A stretch of 64,000 bases of DNA, taken from Deltaproteobacteria bacterium. Lineage in GTDB: Bacteria > Bdellovibrionota_B > Oligoflexia > Oligoflexales > Bog-1112. Where the stretch lies: positions 306,208 to 370,207 of the forward strand of contig JACKAG010000001.1 in NCBI GenBank assembly GCA_020635195.1, written 5' to 3'. Below, piece by piece: positions 43,238 through 52,136 of the stretch (position 1 is its first letter; each line of letters begins with the position of its first letter). Below the pieces are notes generated by a model. That model did not search any database. It was not told where the DNA came from and saw nothing but the letters and a program-made list of their open reading frames with translations. A program made the position numbers and the translations under genes.

Positions 43238-45151
43238 TCAGCTGTGATTCTGAAGGTTCCATCTGTTCAGAAATTCCAGAAAAGATCGGTAAAAGAGGGC
43301 TTCGGGATGCTCCCGGGAAGCCCGGAGCAGGTCGGCTGTGCCACTGGATGATATGCTGACAGAGCTTTCCGGAAAAAAGATGCGGCTGCCCAGATCGCTC
43401 ATAACCGGAGTCAGGCGTCTGGGCAGAAAGAGACTTTGCCCCATCGACAGAAAGTGTCTGATCCCCAGCAGCTCTGCAAGAAATGTCGCAAGATCGGCCT
43501 GACTACAGGGCTGTCTCCAGTGCTGTGCGGCCACGGGCTGCTGACGAAGCTGTGTTTCACTCATCCCTCCTGAGATCAGAAATCCGATTCTGGAATTCAG
43601 TTCATCTCCGTTAATTTCCGTCGGGTACTGCTGAAAAGCCGGCACACGGATGCCATGATCTCCGATGATGATCAGGACGGTCTGCTCCCATAAGCCTGCA
43701 TCTTTTAAGCCTGCAACAAAATGCCCAAGAGCAGCATCTGCATAATGGACAGTCCGCTCTCCCGGATGCTTGCCCGCAAAGGGAAAGTTCCTGACATGTT
43801 CCGGAGCATCTGCCGGCAACTCCCATGGGATATGATTGCTGACAGTCAGGATCATCCCGTTCAGAATCGATTCTGCTGTGGACTGATGCATCTGCCGGAT
43901 TGCCTTTACGGCAGCTTCCGCAAGGCTCAGGTCTCCGATGCCCCAGCCGCTTGCAGGCAGGGTTTCTGGCAGATCAGCGCGGCTGATCAGGCTGCGGACG
44001 CCGTGTTTTTTCCAGAACCATTCCTGGTTGTCGAAGCGGCCTTCGCCGCCATGAATCCAGAAGTTATGGCCGGACTCCGGATAATCAGGGATACAGCGAA
44101 GGGGCAGATCATGACGCTCCCTCATGGCAGAGCGTCCGGCAGCACTCAGATAACCACACCAGACAGCCTCCTGCCCCCCTCTGGTGACATTGCTGACAGA
44201 CCATGCCTGATGGAAGAGCAGTCCGCTCTGTGCCAGCTGATCGAACTGTGGTGTCAGAGATGGAGCGCTCCCCCCGTAAACTCCGGCATCATAGTAGCGA
44301 AAGGATTCCATCAGGTAGGTGATAATTAAAGGTTTCATGCCAGCTTCCCGGGCGAGTCGAACTTGCTCCGGTAGTTTTGCCAGAGGCCCTCCGTCTGCGG
44401 ATTCTGGTGAGAGAGGCTCGTGATTCCGGAGATGAAAGCTGAGAGAGGACGAGACTCTGCCTGCTTCTTCTGAAGGAGGCCAGATTTCCCGGAGCTTCAG
44501 CTCTTCTGCTGCGGAGAGAGCGGGAACCTGTCTTTGGCTGCTGAGATCTATGATCAGCCCCTCAAAGAGGTTATAACGGAGGGGTTCTGGTACAAACCAC
44601 TGAACTTTATAGCGGTTGTGTAAGCCGTGAAGGGACAGTGCGAGGGCCATCAGAAGTCCGGCACGGAGCAGGGAGCCTGTTCTGGCTGCTGGTTTTTTGC
44701 TGGTCCATAGATGGATGAGCTGCCAGCACAGTAGCCCAGCTATCAGGTTCAGGAACACTTTGGCTTCCCATGCTGACGCAAGATTGCCTCGCAAAAAAGC
44801 CGGATCTGTCAGGTATGACAGATGCAGTGGATTCAGAGGAGCCTGAAAAAAAGCGACATAATTGCTATGAAGGCTGAGAATCAGCAGGATCGCTGTCAGG
44901 CAGCTGTTCCGGACATATTGCCCGGCGGACCGGGATATGATGCGCGCCAGCACATATTCAGCAAAAAGCAGGGCCAGAGCCCCGAGGACTGCGCTCCAGA
45001 GATCACTCATGCTTCCTGTCAGAAACAACTGCAGGGAGACAAGCATCTCATCTGTGGCTGAAGATGAGACGAGATCGCTGAATGTAAGCAGGCGATGGAT
45101 GAAAAAGAAGGAGATCAGCAGCAGAGTCGTCCGGTAAAACACATGAATCAT
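43238..45151 (-). CDS. LTA-synthase-like membrane sulfatase-fold enzyme
   Basis: A 637-residue protein with about five N-terminal membrane segments (residues 8-175) and a periplasmic sulfatase-fold domain. The layout is that of LtaS/OpgB-type phosphoglycerol transferases. Candidate metal/nucleophile residues: Glu282 in YLMESFRYYD and Thr323 in SNVTRGGQ (the position of the LtaS catalytic Thr), with DHG (IIIGDHGIRVP) nearer the C-terminus. It may transfer a phosphoglycerol-like group to a periplasmic glucan or lipid. It ends 4 bases from lipoprotein C (convergent) and begins 10 bases after the preceding gene on the same strand. Confidence 0.88.
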   Translation of the reverse strand: MIHVFYRTTLLLISFFFIHRLLTFSDLVSSSATDEMLVSLQLFLTGSMSDLWSAVLGALALLFAEYVLARIISRSAGQYVRNSCLTAILLILSLHSNYVAFFQAPLNPLHLSYLTDPAFLRGNLASAWEAKVFLNLIAGLLCWQLIHLWTSKKPAARTGSLLRAGLLMALALSLHGLHNRYKVQWFVPEPLRYNLFEGLIIDLSSQRQVPALSAAEELKLREIWPPSEEAGRVSSSLSFHLRNHEPLSPESADGGPLAKLPEQVRLAREAGMKPLIITYLMESFRYYDAGVYGGSAPSLTPQFDQLAQSGLLFHQAWSVSNVTRGGQEAVWCGYLSAAGRSAMRERHDLPLRCIPDYPESGHNFWIHGGEGRFDNQEWFWKKHGVRSLISRADLPETLPASGWGIGDLSLAEAAVKAIRQMHQSTAESILNGMILTVSNHIPWELPADAPEHVRNFPFAGKHPGERTVHYADAALGHFVAGLKDAGLWEQTVLIIIGDHGIRVPAFQQYPTEINGDELNSRIGFLISGGMSETQLRQQPVAAQHWRQPCSQADLATFLAELLGIRHFLSMGQSLFLPRRLTPVMSDLGSRIFFPESSVSISSSGTADLLRASREHPEALFYRSFLEFLNRWNLQNHS

Positions 45152-45161
45152 AGAGAGCCTC

Positions 45162-45698
45162 TTATCCCTCTGATCCGTTGCGGATGATTTCTCTCAGGCT
45201 ATCCGTAAATACAGGTAGGTTCCAGCTGGTTCTTTCTGTCTCCTGCGGGACAGAGTCCCGGCACACAGACAGCAGGAAGCGGCCTTCTGTGATATCTCTT
45301 TTGTCCGTGCCTTCCTCTAATATCAGCTCGGCATGATTGTCACGGATACGAAAGCGGATGGCGTCTACAGTCCAGGGCTGATATCGTGCCTGGCTGCCGG
45401 AACCCTGCTGCCGGAACACATTGAGTTCTCCTTTTATCTGACACTCCGGGTTCTTATCTTTCAGCTCACAGCTCCCCTGGGGGAAGAGAATGTGCAGGAT
45501 GTCCCGCTGTGGAGAGTCTGCGCCCTTCCATAAATGAGTCCCTGCCACACTGAATTCGAAGGAACCATCCGGGCTTTCGGCCAGATAGAATGCTTTGTAG
45601 TTGTAGGTTCCGTCCCAGCAGCTGAGATGAATGTTTGCGAAAGCCTGGCTCTGGAGACTGAGTAACATAACAAGCGCCAGTCCGTATCTTTTCCTCAT
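45162..45698 (-). CDS. Hypothetical secreted protein
   Basis: A 178-residue protein with a signal peptide (LALVMLLSLQSQAFA, AxA cleavage) and a beta-rich mature part with four cysteines (LSCWDGTYNYKAFY, GSCELKDKNPECQIKG, LLSVCRDS), probably disulfide-linked. No family recognised. It lies directly upstream of the LtaS-like gene (10 bases), so a role with it in the periplasm is possible. Confidence 0.7.
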   Translation of the reverse strand: MRKRYGLALVMLLSLQSQAFANIHLSCWDGTYNYKAFYLAESPDGSFEFSVAGTHLWKGADSPQRDILHILFPQGSCELKDKNPECQIKGELNVFRQQGSGSQARYQPWTVDAIRFRIRDNHAELILEEGTDKRDITEGRFLLSVCRDSVPQETERTSWNLPVFTDSLREIIRNGSEG

Positions 45699-45830
45699 GA
45701 TAGCTGTCCTCCTCTGTGATCAGACATGAGGAGGACGATACACGGATGATTGTGAATATGGCTATCCTGTTTTGCAGCGAGGACAAAAGAAGCTGTGTTT
45801 CCTGGTCGCGGAATGTGAGATCTGAGAAAG

Positions 45831-46868
45831 CTATTCGCTGGCGAGGGATTCTTTATGATTTGCTGTTGCCAGCCATCGCAGCTGCTCTGCGGAATGAAGC
45901 CAGTCGAACTGGCCGGAAGATTTCCGGAGTTCTTCAAGAGCTGAGGCTAGCTCTGTCATCTGCTGTTCGAATTCAAAAAAGGACTCCTGATGCAGGCTGA
46001 TATGGATCAGCTGTTTTTTTTCAGGAGAGGCTAGTCTGGATTTTATCTCATCATAGATGCTTTCAGGGCTCTGGCCCATACTGGGAAAAAAATCCTGAAC
46101 CCCCTGAAAGATCACACCGTGCTCTGTATAAAAAGGAAGAAGAGTCCGCTGCTTCTGAAGGTGAGACCAGAGGTGCTCCAGCCAGCCGGCCAGCGGATAT
46201 GCTCCGATTTTTTGACGGATGCTGTCTGTTCTGACCGGAGAAAGATCAAACTCAATTCCCAGACTTCTGACATCCGCAAGCACCTGTGGTGAGGCCATCC
46301 ATGATCCTGCCATAAATATTTTTGGCTCCGAAAAACCGCTCGAAGACAGAATCTTCAGTCCTTCGCGGAGTAATTCTATGATTTCTCCTGGCTTGTAAGC
46401 GCTGAGAGGGATGTCGTGGCCACAGTCTGGCTGACAGGGTCCGGGCAGCTTCTGTTCCCCCCATACGGAAGGTTCATTCCGGAAGGCAACGCTGGTTGCT
46501 TGCGTGATGGATTTCCAGGGGTGCAGGTGGTAGCCGTAGAGGTCTTCTTCACGGAGTGTCTTCCGGATAAGGCGGGCAGCCTCACCCTTCGCGGAGTGAG
46601 TGCCGCTTGTCTCCCGAAGCAGATATGCAGGATTCAGGTACTGGATCAGAGGGATTGTGGGAAAGCGTTCCCGGAAACGTCTGAGAGCATCAAGATTGGG
46701 TTCACGAAGGTGCATTCCTTCCCATATCAGTCCGATGGCCACAAGATTTCTGGCTGTTGGTTTGTGTTCTGTTTCTGTGAGCGCCCGGACAGAATTTTTG
46801 CTCAGTCCTACAGAGAGGACAAAGGCACAGACGACCCATAGGGCTGATCGGTGTTTATTTTTTATCAT
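45831..46868 (-). CDS. Secreted protein resembling polysaccharide deacetylases
   Basis: A 345-residue exported protein. After a signal peptide (SALWVVCAFVLSVGL) it has features of NodB-type deacetylases: YGYHLHPWKS (H-x-H pattern of motif 2), DCGHDIPLSAYKPGEIIELL, FMAGSWMASPQVLADVRSLGIEFDLSP, and HISLHQESF near the end. The first NodB motif (TFDDG) is not clear, so activity is uncertain. Alternatives are a family of inactive homologues. ATG 46868 lies 14 bases inside the metallopeptidase gene's 3' end, with GGGAG 6 bases upstream. Confidence 0.55.
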   Translation of the reverse strand: MIKNKHRSALWVVCAFVLSVGLSKNSVRALTETEHKPTARNLVAIGLIWEGMHLREPNLDALRRFRERFPTIPLIQYLNPAYLLRETSGTHSAKGEAARLIRKTLREEDLYGYHLHPWKSITQATSVAFRNEPSVWGEQKLPGPCQPDCGHDIPLSAYKPGEIIELLREGLKILSSSGFSEPKIFMAGSWMASPQVLADVRSLGIEFDLSPVRTDSIRQKIGAYPLAGWLEHLWSHLQKQRTLLPFYTEHGVIFQGVQDFFPSMGQSPESIYDEIKSRLASPEKKQLIHISLHQESFFEFEQQMTELASALEELRKSSGQFDWLHSAEQLRWLATANHKESLASE

Positions 46869-48732
46869 CAAGAGCTCCCGTGTCTTGTCGTTTCTGTCTG
46901 AGAAACAGTCCTGCACAGAGAGGAAGAAAAAGGAGAATGGCCTGTAACAGGCGGCTGATTTCATTTTCATGTTGAGATCCCAGGACACCGCAGCCCAGCC
47001 AGTTGCGTTTCCCTCCGCCGGAGCTATCTTCTTCACTGCTCTGCTGTTGGGGTGTAACTTCTGTGCTCTGATACTCCGGCGCTATCCAGGTGTCTGACTG
47101 CTGACAGTCGACGCCGCTAAGAAAGCTATCCAGGCCAAAACTGATGGCCGTATCAAAGAGTTCACAGGCATTCTGCCCCTGATTCAGTTCCTGATCTGCA
47201 AGAAGCAGCGACATCAGAAAATCCCGGAATCCACTATCCCGGACCAGGAATGAAATAGCCCGGAATACGATGGCGGTGACTTTGTCATGTCCGATGCTTT
47301 TTCCGCTTTTCCATAAAAGACCTGATATGATCTGCCCTTTTGTGTGAGGCTTGTATGCCTGATAAAGCTCGTCTCCATACTGAAAATCGATTTCTCCGCT
47401 GCGAAGGCATGAGATGTGTTCCGGATGTTCTTTTGTGGCCGGAATCACACAAACAGCGCTTTCTTCGGGACAGATAGATTCACCGAGGCAGGCATCCCCT
47501 GTGGCAGAAAATGTAAAATAATCGGCGAGGCCTTCGTGCAAAATAAGTGCTTCACCGACGACATTGGTCAGGGTCTGATAGACGATATGATGGGAAAGCT
47601 CATGTCTGATGACATCCGTATCCAGAGCAAGGTGCTGGAGTATGGTCCCATCGCCGTTACCGACAGAGATGGTGGCATATTGATCATTAAAGGATGCAGG
47701 AGGTTCATAGAGGGCGTTGTTCTTATCTCCGTCAAAGTCGGCATGGATCACCAGTCGGATAGGCTTGCGGTCTCCGGGAGAGAAGCCAAGCCCTTTAAAG
47801 AACTCAAGCATTTTAAAGGCATTGTTAAATACTGAGGCTTCCTGAAAGCCGTTGGAATCCGTCTCATAGATAAAATTCTGCTCTTCAGAAAAAACCCTGG
47901 AGATGCCTGAATCTTTGTTCCGGAAATGATCGCGTGTGCTGGTGCGAAGGTTGTCATTTTGCAGGTATCCGCTGCCATCAAGTGTTACGATGTTATCTTC
48001 TGTTTTGCCATCTCTCGGATTTTTTTCATAACTCCGGCTTGTCCCTGTGACGCTTGCCAACCATAAAGCATCCCGTCGGTAGATCTGATCTTCATCTGCC
48101 TGAACCCGGAAGGGCAGGCCTTTGATGCGGAGGATATACTCATAGACAGGGATGGGATCCGCTCTTTCTGCTGTGGTCAGATAGCAGAGTTTTCGTGAAA
48201 CTTCATGGATCTGGCTGGAGTCTTCTCCGATCTGTTGTCTGATATTGTGCCAGGTTTCGGATGCTTGCGGCCACTCTCTCTGACTGACGGACATGGCAGC
48301 AGGGTTCAGGTCCGGAAATGCTCCGAGAGCGCTGAGCTGTCCATCCTTTGACTGACGGATACGCAGCTCATAGTCGCAGAAGGTTATTCCATCGAGCTGA
48401 TAAAGATAGAGGCCGCTGACAGGGTCTTGCGGATTTGCGGGCCTGATTCTGACAGCCGAAACATCAGGATGCAGCAGATACTGTCTCAGTAATAAGCGGA
48501 CCCTGTCTTCCGGTTTCATCGGGCTCAGGCTATAGGAAGGAAGTCCTTGCTTAAAAGAGTTTTTGAGAAATGGGTGAACCTCGACCCTCGTGGGTTTATT
48601 CTCGTCAAGGGAGAGGACGCCAGGCCTCTGTAATGGATCTGTACCGGAGCTTCCGCGACCGGCAGAAAAAGAAGCTCCGCCAGAGAGGAGGATGATCAGA
48701 GTCAGGCTCAAAGAAGCAGTCCGGCAAATCAT
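46855..48732 (-). CDS. Exported zinc metallopeptidase with C-terminal membrane tail
   Basis: A 625-residue exported protease of the M4/M36 (thermolysin/fungalysin) type. Signal peptide LTLIILLSGGASFSA. An N-terminal FTP-like propeptide region (residues about 40-210) is followed by a gluzincin core: zinc ligands in HELSHH (His377, Glu378, His381) and EGLADYF (Glu400). Near the C-terminus there is GCGVLGSQ, then a membrane helix (AILLFLPLCAGLFL) and a basic RQKRQ end, like the C-terminal sorting tags of myxobacteria or GlyGly-CTERM proteins. ATG 48732 is chosen because the signal peptide follows it directly; ATG 48957 would overlap the divergent gene. Confidence 0.85.
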   Translation of the reverse strand: MICRTASLSLTLIILLSGGASFSAGRGSSGTDPLQRPGVLSLDENKPTRVEVHPFLKNSFKQGLPSYSLSPMKPEDRVRLLLRQYLLHPDVSAVRIRPANPQDPVSGLYLYQLDGITFCDYELRIRQSKDGQLSALGAFPDLNPAAMSVSQREWPQASETWHNIRQQIGEDSSQIHEVSRKLCYLTTAERADPIPVYEYILRIKGLPFRVQADEDQIYRRDALWLASVTGTSRSYEKNPRDGKTEDNIVTLDGSGYLQNDNLRTSTRDHFRNKDSGISRVFSEEQNFIYETDSNGFQEASVFNNAFKMLEFFKGLGFSPGDRKPIRLVIHADFDGDKNNALYEPPASFNDQYATISVGNGDGTILQHLALDTDVIRHELSHHIVYQTLTNVVGEALILHEGLADYFTFSATGDACLGESICPEESAVCVIPATKEHPEHISCLRSGEIDFQYGDELYQAYKPHTKGQIISGLLWKSGKSIGHDKVTAIVFRAISFLVRDSGFRDFLMSLLLADQELNQGQNACELFDTAISFGLDSFLSGVDCQQSDTWIAPEYQSTEVTPQQQSSEEDSSGGGKRNWLGCGVLGSQHENEISRLLQAILLFLPLCAGLFLRQKRQDTGALDDKK

Positions 48733-48875
48733 CTGCACCACATCATAAGGAAAAAAAGAAGAGCACAGGCATGCATCGGCAGCTGTGCCAAAAGGCTGAG
48801 GCTGTAAGATCGTGTGCAGAGGGTGCTTTTGGTTTGTAATCATTTGAAAACAGAAGAAAATCAGGAGTCGTTGCG

Positions 48876-49754
48876 ATGTCAGATCTTTTGTACAGTATCG
48901 AGGGAAATGGGCAGTGCCTGGATGGCGGAGCGATGTTTGGTCATGTTCCGAAAGCACTATGGAGCCGCTGGCTGCCCCCCGATCCGCAGAATCGAATCCG
49001 GCTGGCCTGCCGTAGCATGCTGATCGTGTCTGAAGGCGTCAGCTGTCTTTTTGAGACGGGTGTCGGAGCCTTCTTCAGTCCTGAGCTGGCTACCCGTTAT
49101 GGAATTGAGTCTCCCGGAAGACATCTTCTGACAGAAAACCTCAGAAACGCAGGCTTCAGACCTGAAGACATCGATTATGTGATCCTCTCTCATCTTCACT
49201 TTGATCATGCAGGTGGCTTACTGAGCCCCTTTGATCCGGAGCAGCCTGACCGGCGGGAGCTGATGTTTCCCTCGGCCCGATATGTTGTCAGCCACGAAGC
49301 CTGGGAACGTGCCAGAAAGCCTCATATCCGGGATCGCGCGTCCTTTATTCCGGAGTTGCAGGAACTGCTGGAACGCTCTGGACGTCTGATTTTATGCGGG
49401 GAAGGTCACTGTCCTGAACTGCCTTTTCAGAATCTCTCGTTTTTTCTTAGTCACGGCCACAGCCCTGGACAGTTACACAGCTGTTTTCGTGGGAAGCACA
49501 GAACGGTCTGTTTTTGCGGCGATCTGATTCCGGGGCTGCCCTGGCTGCACAGTCCGGTGACTATGGGTTATGACCGCTTTCCGGAACAGATTATTGAGGA
49601 AAAAATGTCGCTGACGGCAAGAGCAGAAGAGGAAAACTGGATACTTTTCTATGCCCATGATCCGCTCTGGGCCGGATCTGCCTGCCGCAAAGATGACCAT
49701 GGCAAAGTGACAGCCGTGGATAAGGTTGCATCGTTTAGGAAGACTGAGTTCTGA
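48876..49754 (+). CDS. Metallo-beta-lactamase-fold hydrolase
   Basis: A 292-residue soluble hydrolase with two metal-binding sites. The signature HLHFDHAGG gives His106, His108, Asp110 and His111; further ligands may be in LSHGHSPGQ (His at HGH) and FYAHDPL. The fold is closest to the AHL-lactonase/quorum-quenching and related MBL hydrolases, but the substrate is unknown. It has no signal peptide. GGAG lies 8 bases before ATG 48876. It shares a 143-base divergent region with the metallopeptidase gene. Confidence 0.9.
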   Translation: MSDLLYSIEGNGQCLDGGAMFGHVPKALWSRWLPPDPQNRIRLACRSMLIVSEGVSCLFETGVGAFFSPELATRYGIESPGRHLLTENLRNAGFRPEDIDYVILSHLHFDHAGGLLSPFDPEQPDRRELMFPSARYVVSHEAWERARKPHIRDRASFIPELQELLERSGRLILCGEGHCPELPFQNLSFFLSHGHSPGQLHSCFRGKHRTVCFCGDLIPGLPWLHSPVTMGYDRFPEQIIEEKMSLTARAEEENWILFYAHDPLWAGSACRKDDHGKVTAVDKVASFRKTEF

Positions 49755-49766
49755 GATCAGGAAATA

Positions 49767-52136
49767 TCAGCTGTTGTCATTAAGGTAACCCCACTCTTTT
49801 AAAAGTTTTTCAAAGTCGGGATTGACGGCCCGGATCTGCCGCTTGTGGACGCCATGAGCCTCTGTTTTTCTGATCCATGCAGCAGCCTTTCGTGGGAAGG
49901 TCTGCTCGTCTTCATGTTCTATGGGGAGCTGCCCAAGAGTGTCCGCACTCAGGGGGAGTCGCATACTGGTGAGGCTGACCGCTAGTCTTTTCCCTCCCAG
50001 GCGAATCTCCGGGAATGAGAGCGGCTGCTGTTCGCTGGCCCAGCGGTATTCTTTTCCGGAACCTGGACTGTAGCGGATTTTTCCATGTTTCAGAGGCTGA
50101 CCTGCCATTCCGAACATAAAGGTTTGTTTTTTTTCTGCGATGATTTCCAGCTCTTCTTCTTCCGGATTGCTGATGAAAAGCTCGTAGATAACATCGGGGC
50201 GGTAGTACTCGCGGTAATACAGACGGGCCTGCTGAAGGAGTTCTGTCTGCTGATAAGTCAGGTTTTTGGCTTCAGCCGGATCATGTTCCATGTCATAGAG
50301 TAGCTCTTCACTGAAATAAGAAACCATTGTGCCTGTGAGACTGCCCGGAGGATAGATTCTTTTTCTGACCGGGCTGTACTGACGGATGTATTTATAACGG
50401 TTGCCAAAGAAAATACCCCGGCGATGAAAACCTTCAAAACCAAGGGTTCTGGACGTGACGGAGGATTTTTCCTCTTCTGTGCTTTCCTGGTGGAAAAGCG
50501 GGGTGAGTGAGTGTCCTTCACACCATTCGGGGACAGGCAGTCTGGCCAGACTCAGCAGGGTTGGTCCGGTATCCAGACCCGACACCGTCTGGCTGATTTC
50601 GCTGTTCTGGCGTCTGCTCGCAGGGCTGATCACCAGGGGGACATTGATTTCATCGTGGAAGAGGGTGGCGCCGTGATCAAAGTAGCTACCTGTGAATGCA
50701 GGGCCCACATCGTTGTCTCCAAAGAATCTGACTTCGTGATGGTCGCCATGGTCAGCTGTCAGCACAATGGTTGTGGAGTCTTCCAGTCGCATGCTCCGGA
50801 GTCCTTCAATGACTTTCTGCACGTAGCGGTCTGTGTGATGGATTTCTCCCTTGTACAGCCATCTGAGCACATCCGGATGGGAGCTCAGTGCAGATAAACC
50901 AGGGAAGGTGGCCAGAAGGTCGCGGAATGGGGGGCGGTAAGGAGCATGGGGGGCATGAAAATGGAGGTAGAGAAAAAATGGCTTGTGCCCATGCTGACTC
51001 AGCCAGTGAAGGGCTTCCCGGCTGATGGCTGCTGTGTCGTAGCCAGGCTGTTCGATGGCAATTTGCTGGCTGAATCCATGGTCGATGGAAACGCCCATAA
51101 CCTCGGAGATGACGGAGACATTTCCTATCATGGCGGTTTCCCAGCCGGCATCACGGAATGATTGTGGAAACGATGCGGGATTTTTCAGGTAATACTGATC
51201 TTTTTCCTGCTGATTCATGGAATAAGAGAACGCCAGAGTTCCAAGGCTTGTGGGTTTGCGGCAGGCTAAGAGCGCATTGGTGGATGGGCTGGTCATATTA
51301 CCAGCTGCCATTGTCCTGCTGAAATGGATGTTCTGGCTGCTGAACTGATGCATGAAAGGAGCGCTGACAGGGTCATCCAGGGCGTCTTTTCGCATCGTAT
51401 CCACCAGAATCAGCAGGATGTTGGGTTTGCTCTCGGTCTGATGCTGCCAGATATTGGCCCCTGAAATCAGGCAATGGCCCTGTTTTCCGCGGCAGGTGAA
51501 GGAGAGCTGGGCTTTATCAGAGGACTGCCAGGAGACAGACAGGTTTTCCCACTGTCCTCCCGGAACAGGTGCATCGGGCTGTAAGTAGCGACCGATATTG
51601 GCGTACCAGAAAGATCGATGGTTTCTTGGGGCTGTTTTTTTCGTGAGTTTCCATGAACGGAGTATCCGCTTTTCAGAGCGTAGTTCCAGAACAAGGTCGT
51701 CTCCGAGGCTCAGGGCTCCGGTTTCCAGACGGACCCGTCCCTGCACTCCCGGATGAAAGCGGAAGGACTGTCCGGCAGGAATCAGAATCGCATCCCGTCC
51801 TTCCAGTCGTTCCGGATACGAGCCGGCAGAGAGATAGACCTGCCAGGGCTGCCTGATGCGGGCAGAGCTGGTCTGAATCCAGGGAGCTGCTGAGGGCTCT
51901 TCTTTCAGGAGCTGTTGTTGCCGGAGCAGCTCATCTGGCCCCATAGAGTGCTGCGCAGTCTGGGGGGAGGAAAAGAGAGAAAAGGCCAGATGCTCATACT
52001 GATGCAGGGGAGATAGCGTATGTGCAGGAAAGGGCGTGATCCGTTGATCATCCGGATAACCAAAGCGAACCCAGATGATCGTCAGAAGAAGGATCAGACA
52101 CAGACAGATGATGGACAGATATCTGAAAATTTTCAC
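49767..52136 (-). CDS. Membrane-anchored sulfatase-fold enzyme with Thr nucleophile
   Basis: A 789-residue protein. It has one N-terminal membrane anchor (IICLCLILLLTIIWV), an unknown beta-rich region of roughly 200 residues (about 30-235), and a sulfatase/alkaline-phosphatase fold core. ILLILVDTMRKDA holds Asp246; MTSPSTN places Thr282 where sulfatases have Cys or Ser (CxPSR), and the Arg is missing. TADHGDHHEVRF completes the metal site. This points to a phosphate- or phosphonate-ester transferase/hydrolase instead of a sulfatase. The start is GTG; it overlaps the upstream gene's stop by 4 bases, so the pair is an operon. Confidence 0.85.
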   Translation of the reverse strand: MKIFRYLSIICLCLILLLTIIWVRFGYPDDQRITPFPAHTLSPLHQYEHLAFSLFSSPQTAQHSMGPDELLRQQQLLKEEPSAAPWIQTSSARIRQPWQVYLSAGSYPERLEGRDAILIPAGQSFRFHPGVQGRVRLETGALSLGDDLVLELRSEKRILRSWKLTKKTAPRNHRSFWYANIGRYLQPDAPVPGGQWENLSVSWQSSDKAQLSFTCRGKQGHCLISGANIWQHQTESKPNILLILVDTMRKDALDDPVSAPFMHQFSSQNIHFSRTMAAGNMTSPSTNALLACRKPTSLGTLAFSYSMNQQEKDQYYLKNPASFPQSFRDAGWETAMIGNVSVISEVMGVSIDHGFSQQIAIEQPGYDTAAISREALHWLSQHGHKPFFLYLHFHAPHAPYRPPFRDLLATFPGLSALSSHPDVLRWLYKGEIHHTDRYVQKVIEGLRSMRLEDSTTIVLTADHGDHHEVRFFGDNDVGPAFTGSYFDHGATLFHDEINVPLVISPASRRQNSEISQTVSGLDTGPTLLSLARLPVPEWCEGHSLTPLFHQESTEEEKSSVTSRTLGFEGFHRRGIFFGNRYKYIRQYSPVRKRIYPPGSLTGTMVSYFSEELLYDMEHDPAEAKNLTYQQTELLQQARLYYREYYRPDVIYELFISNPEEEELEIIAEKKQTFMFGMAGQPLKHGKIRYSPGSGKEYRWASEQQPLSFPEIRLGGKRLAVSLTSMRLPLSADTLGQLPIEHEDEQTFPRKAAAWIRKTEAHGVHKRQIRAVNPDFEKLLKEWGYLNDNS

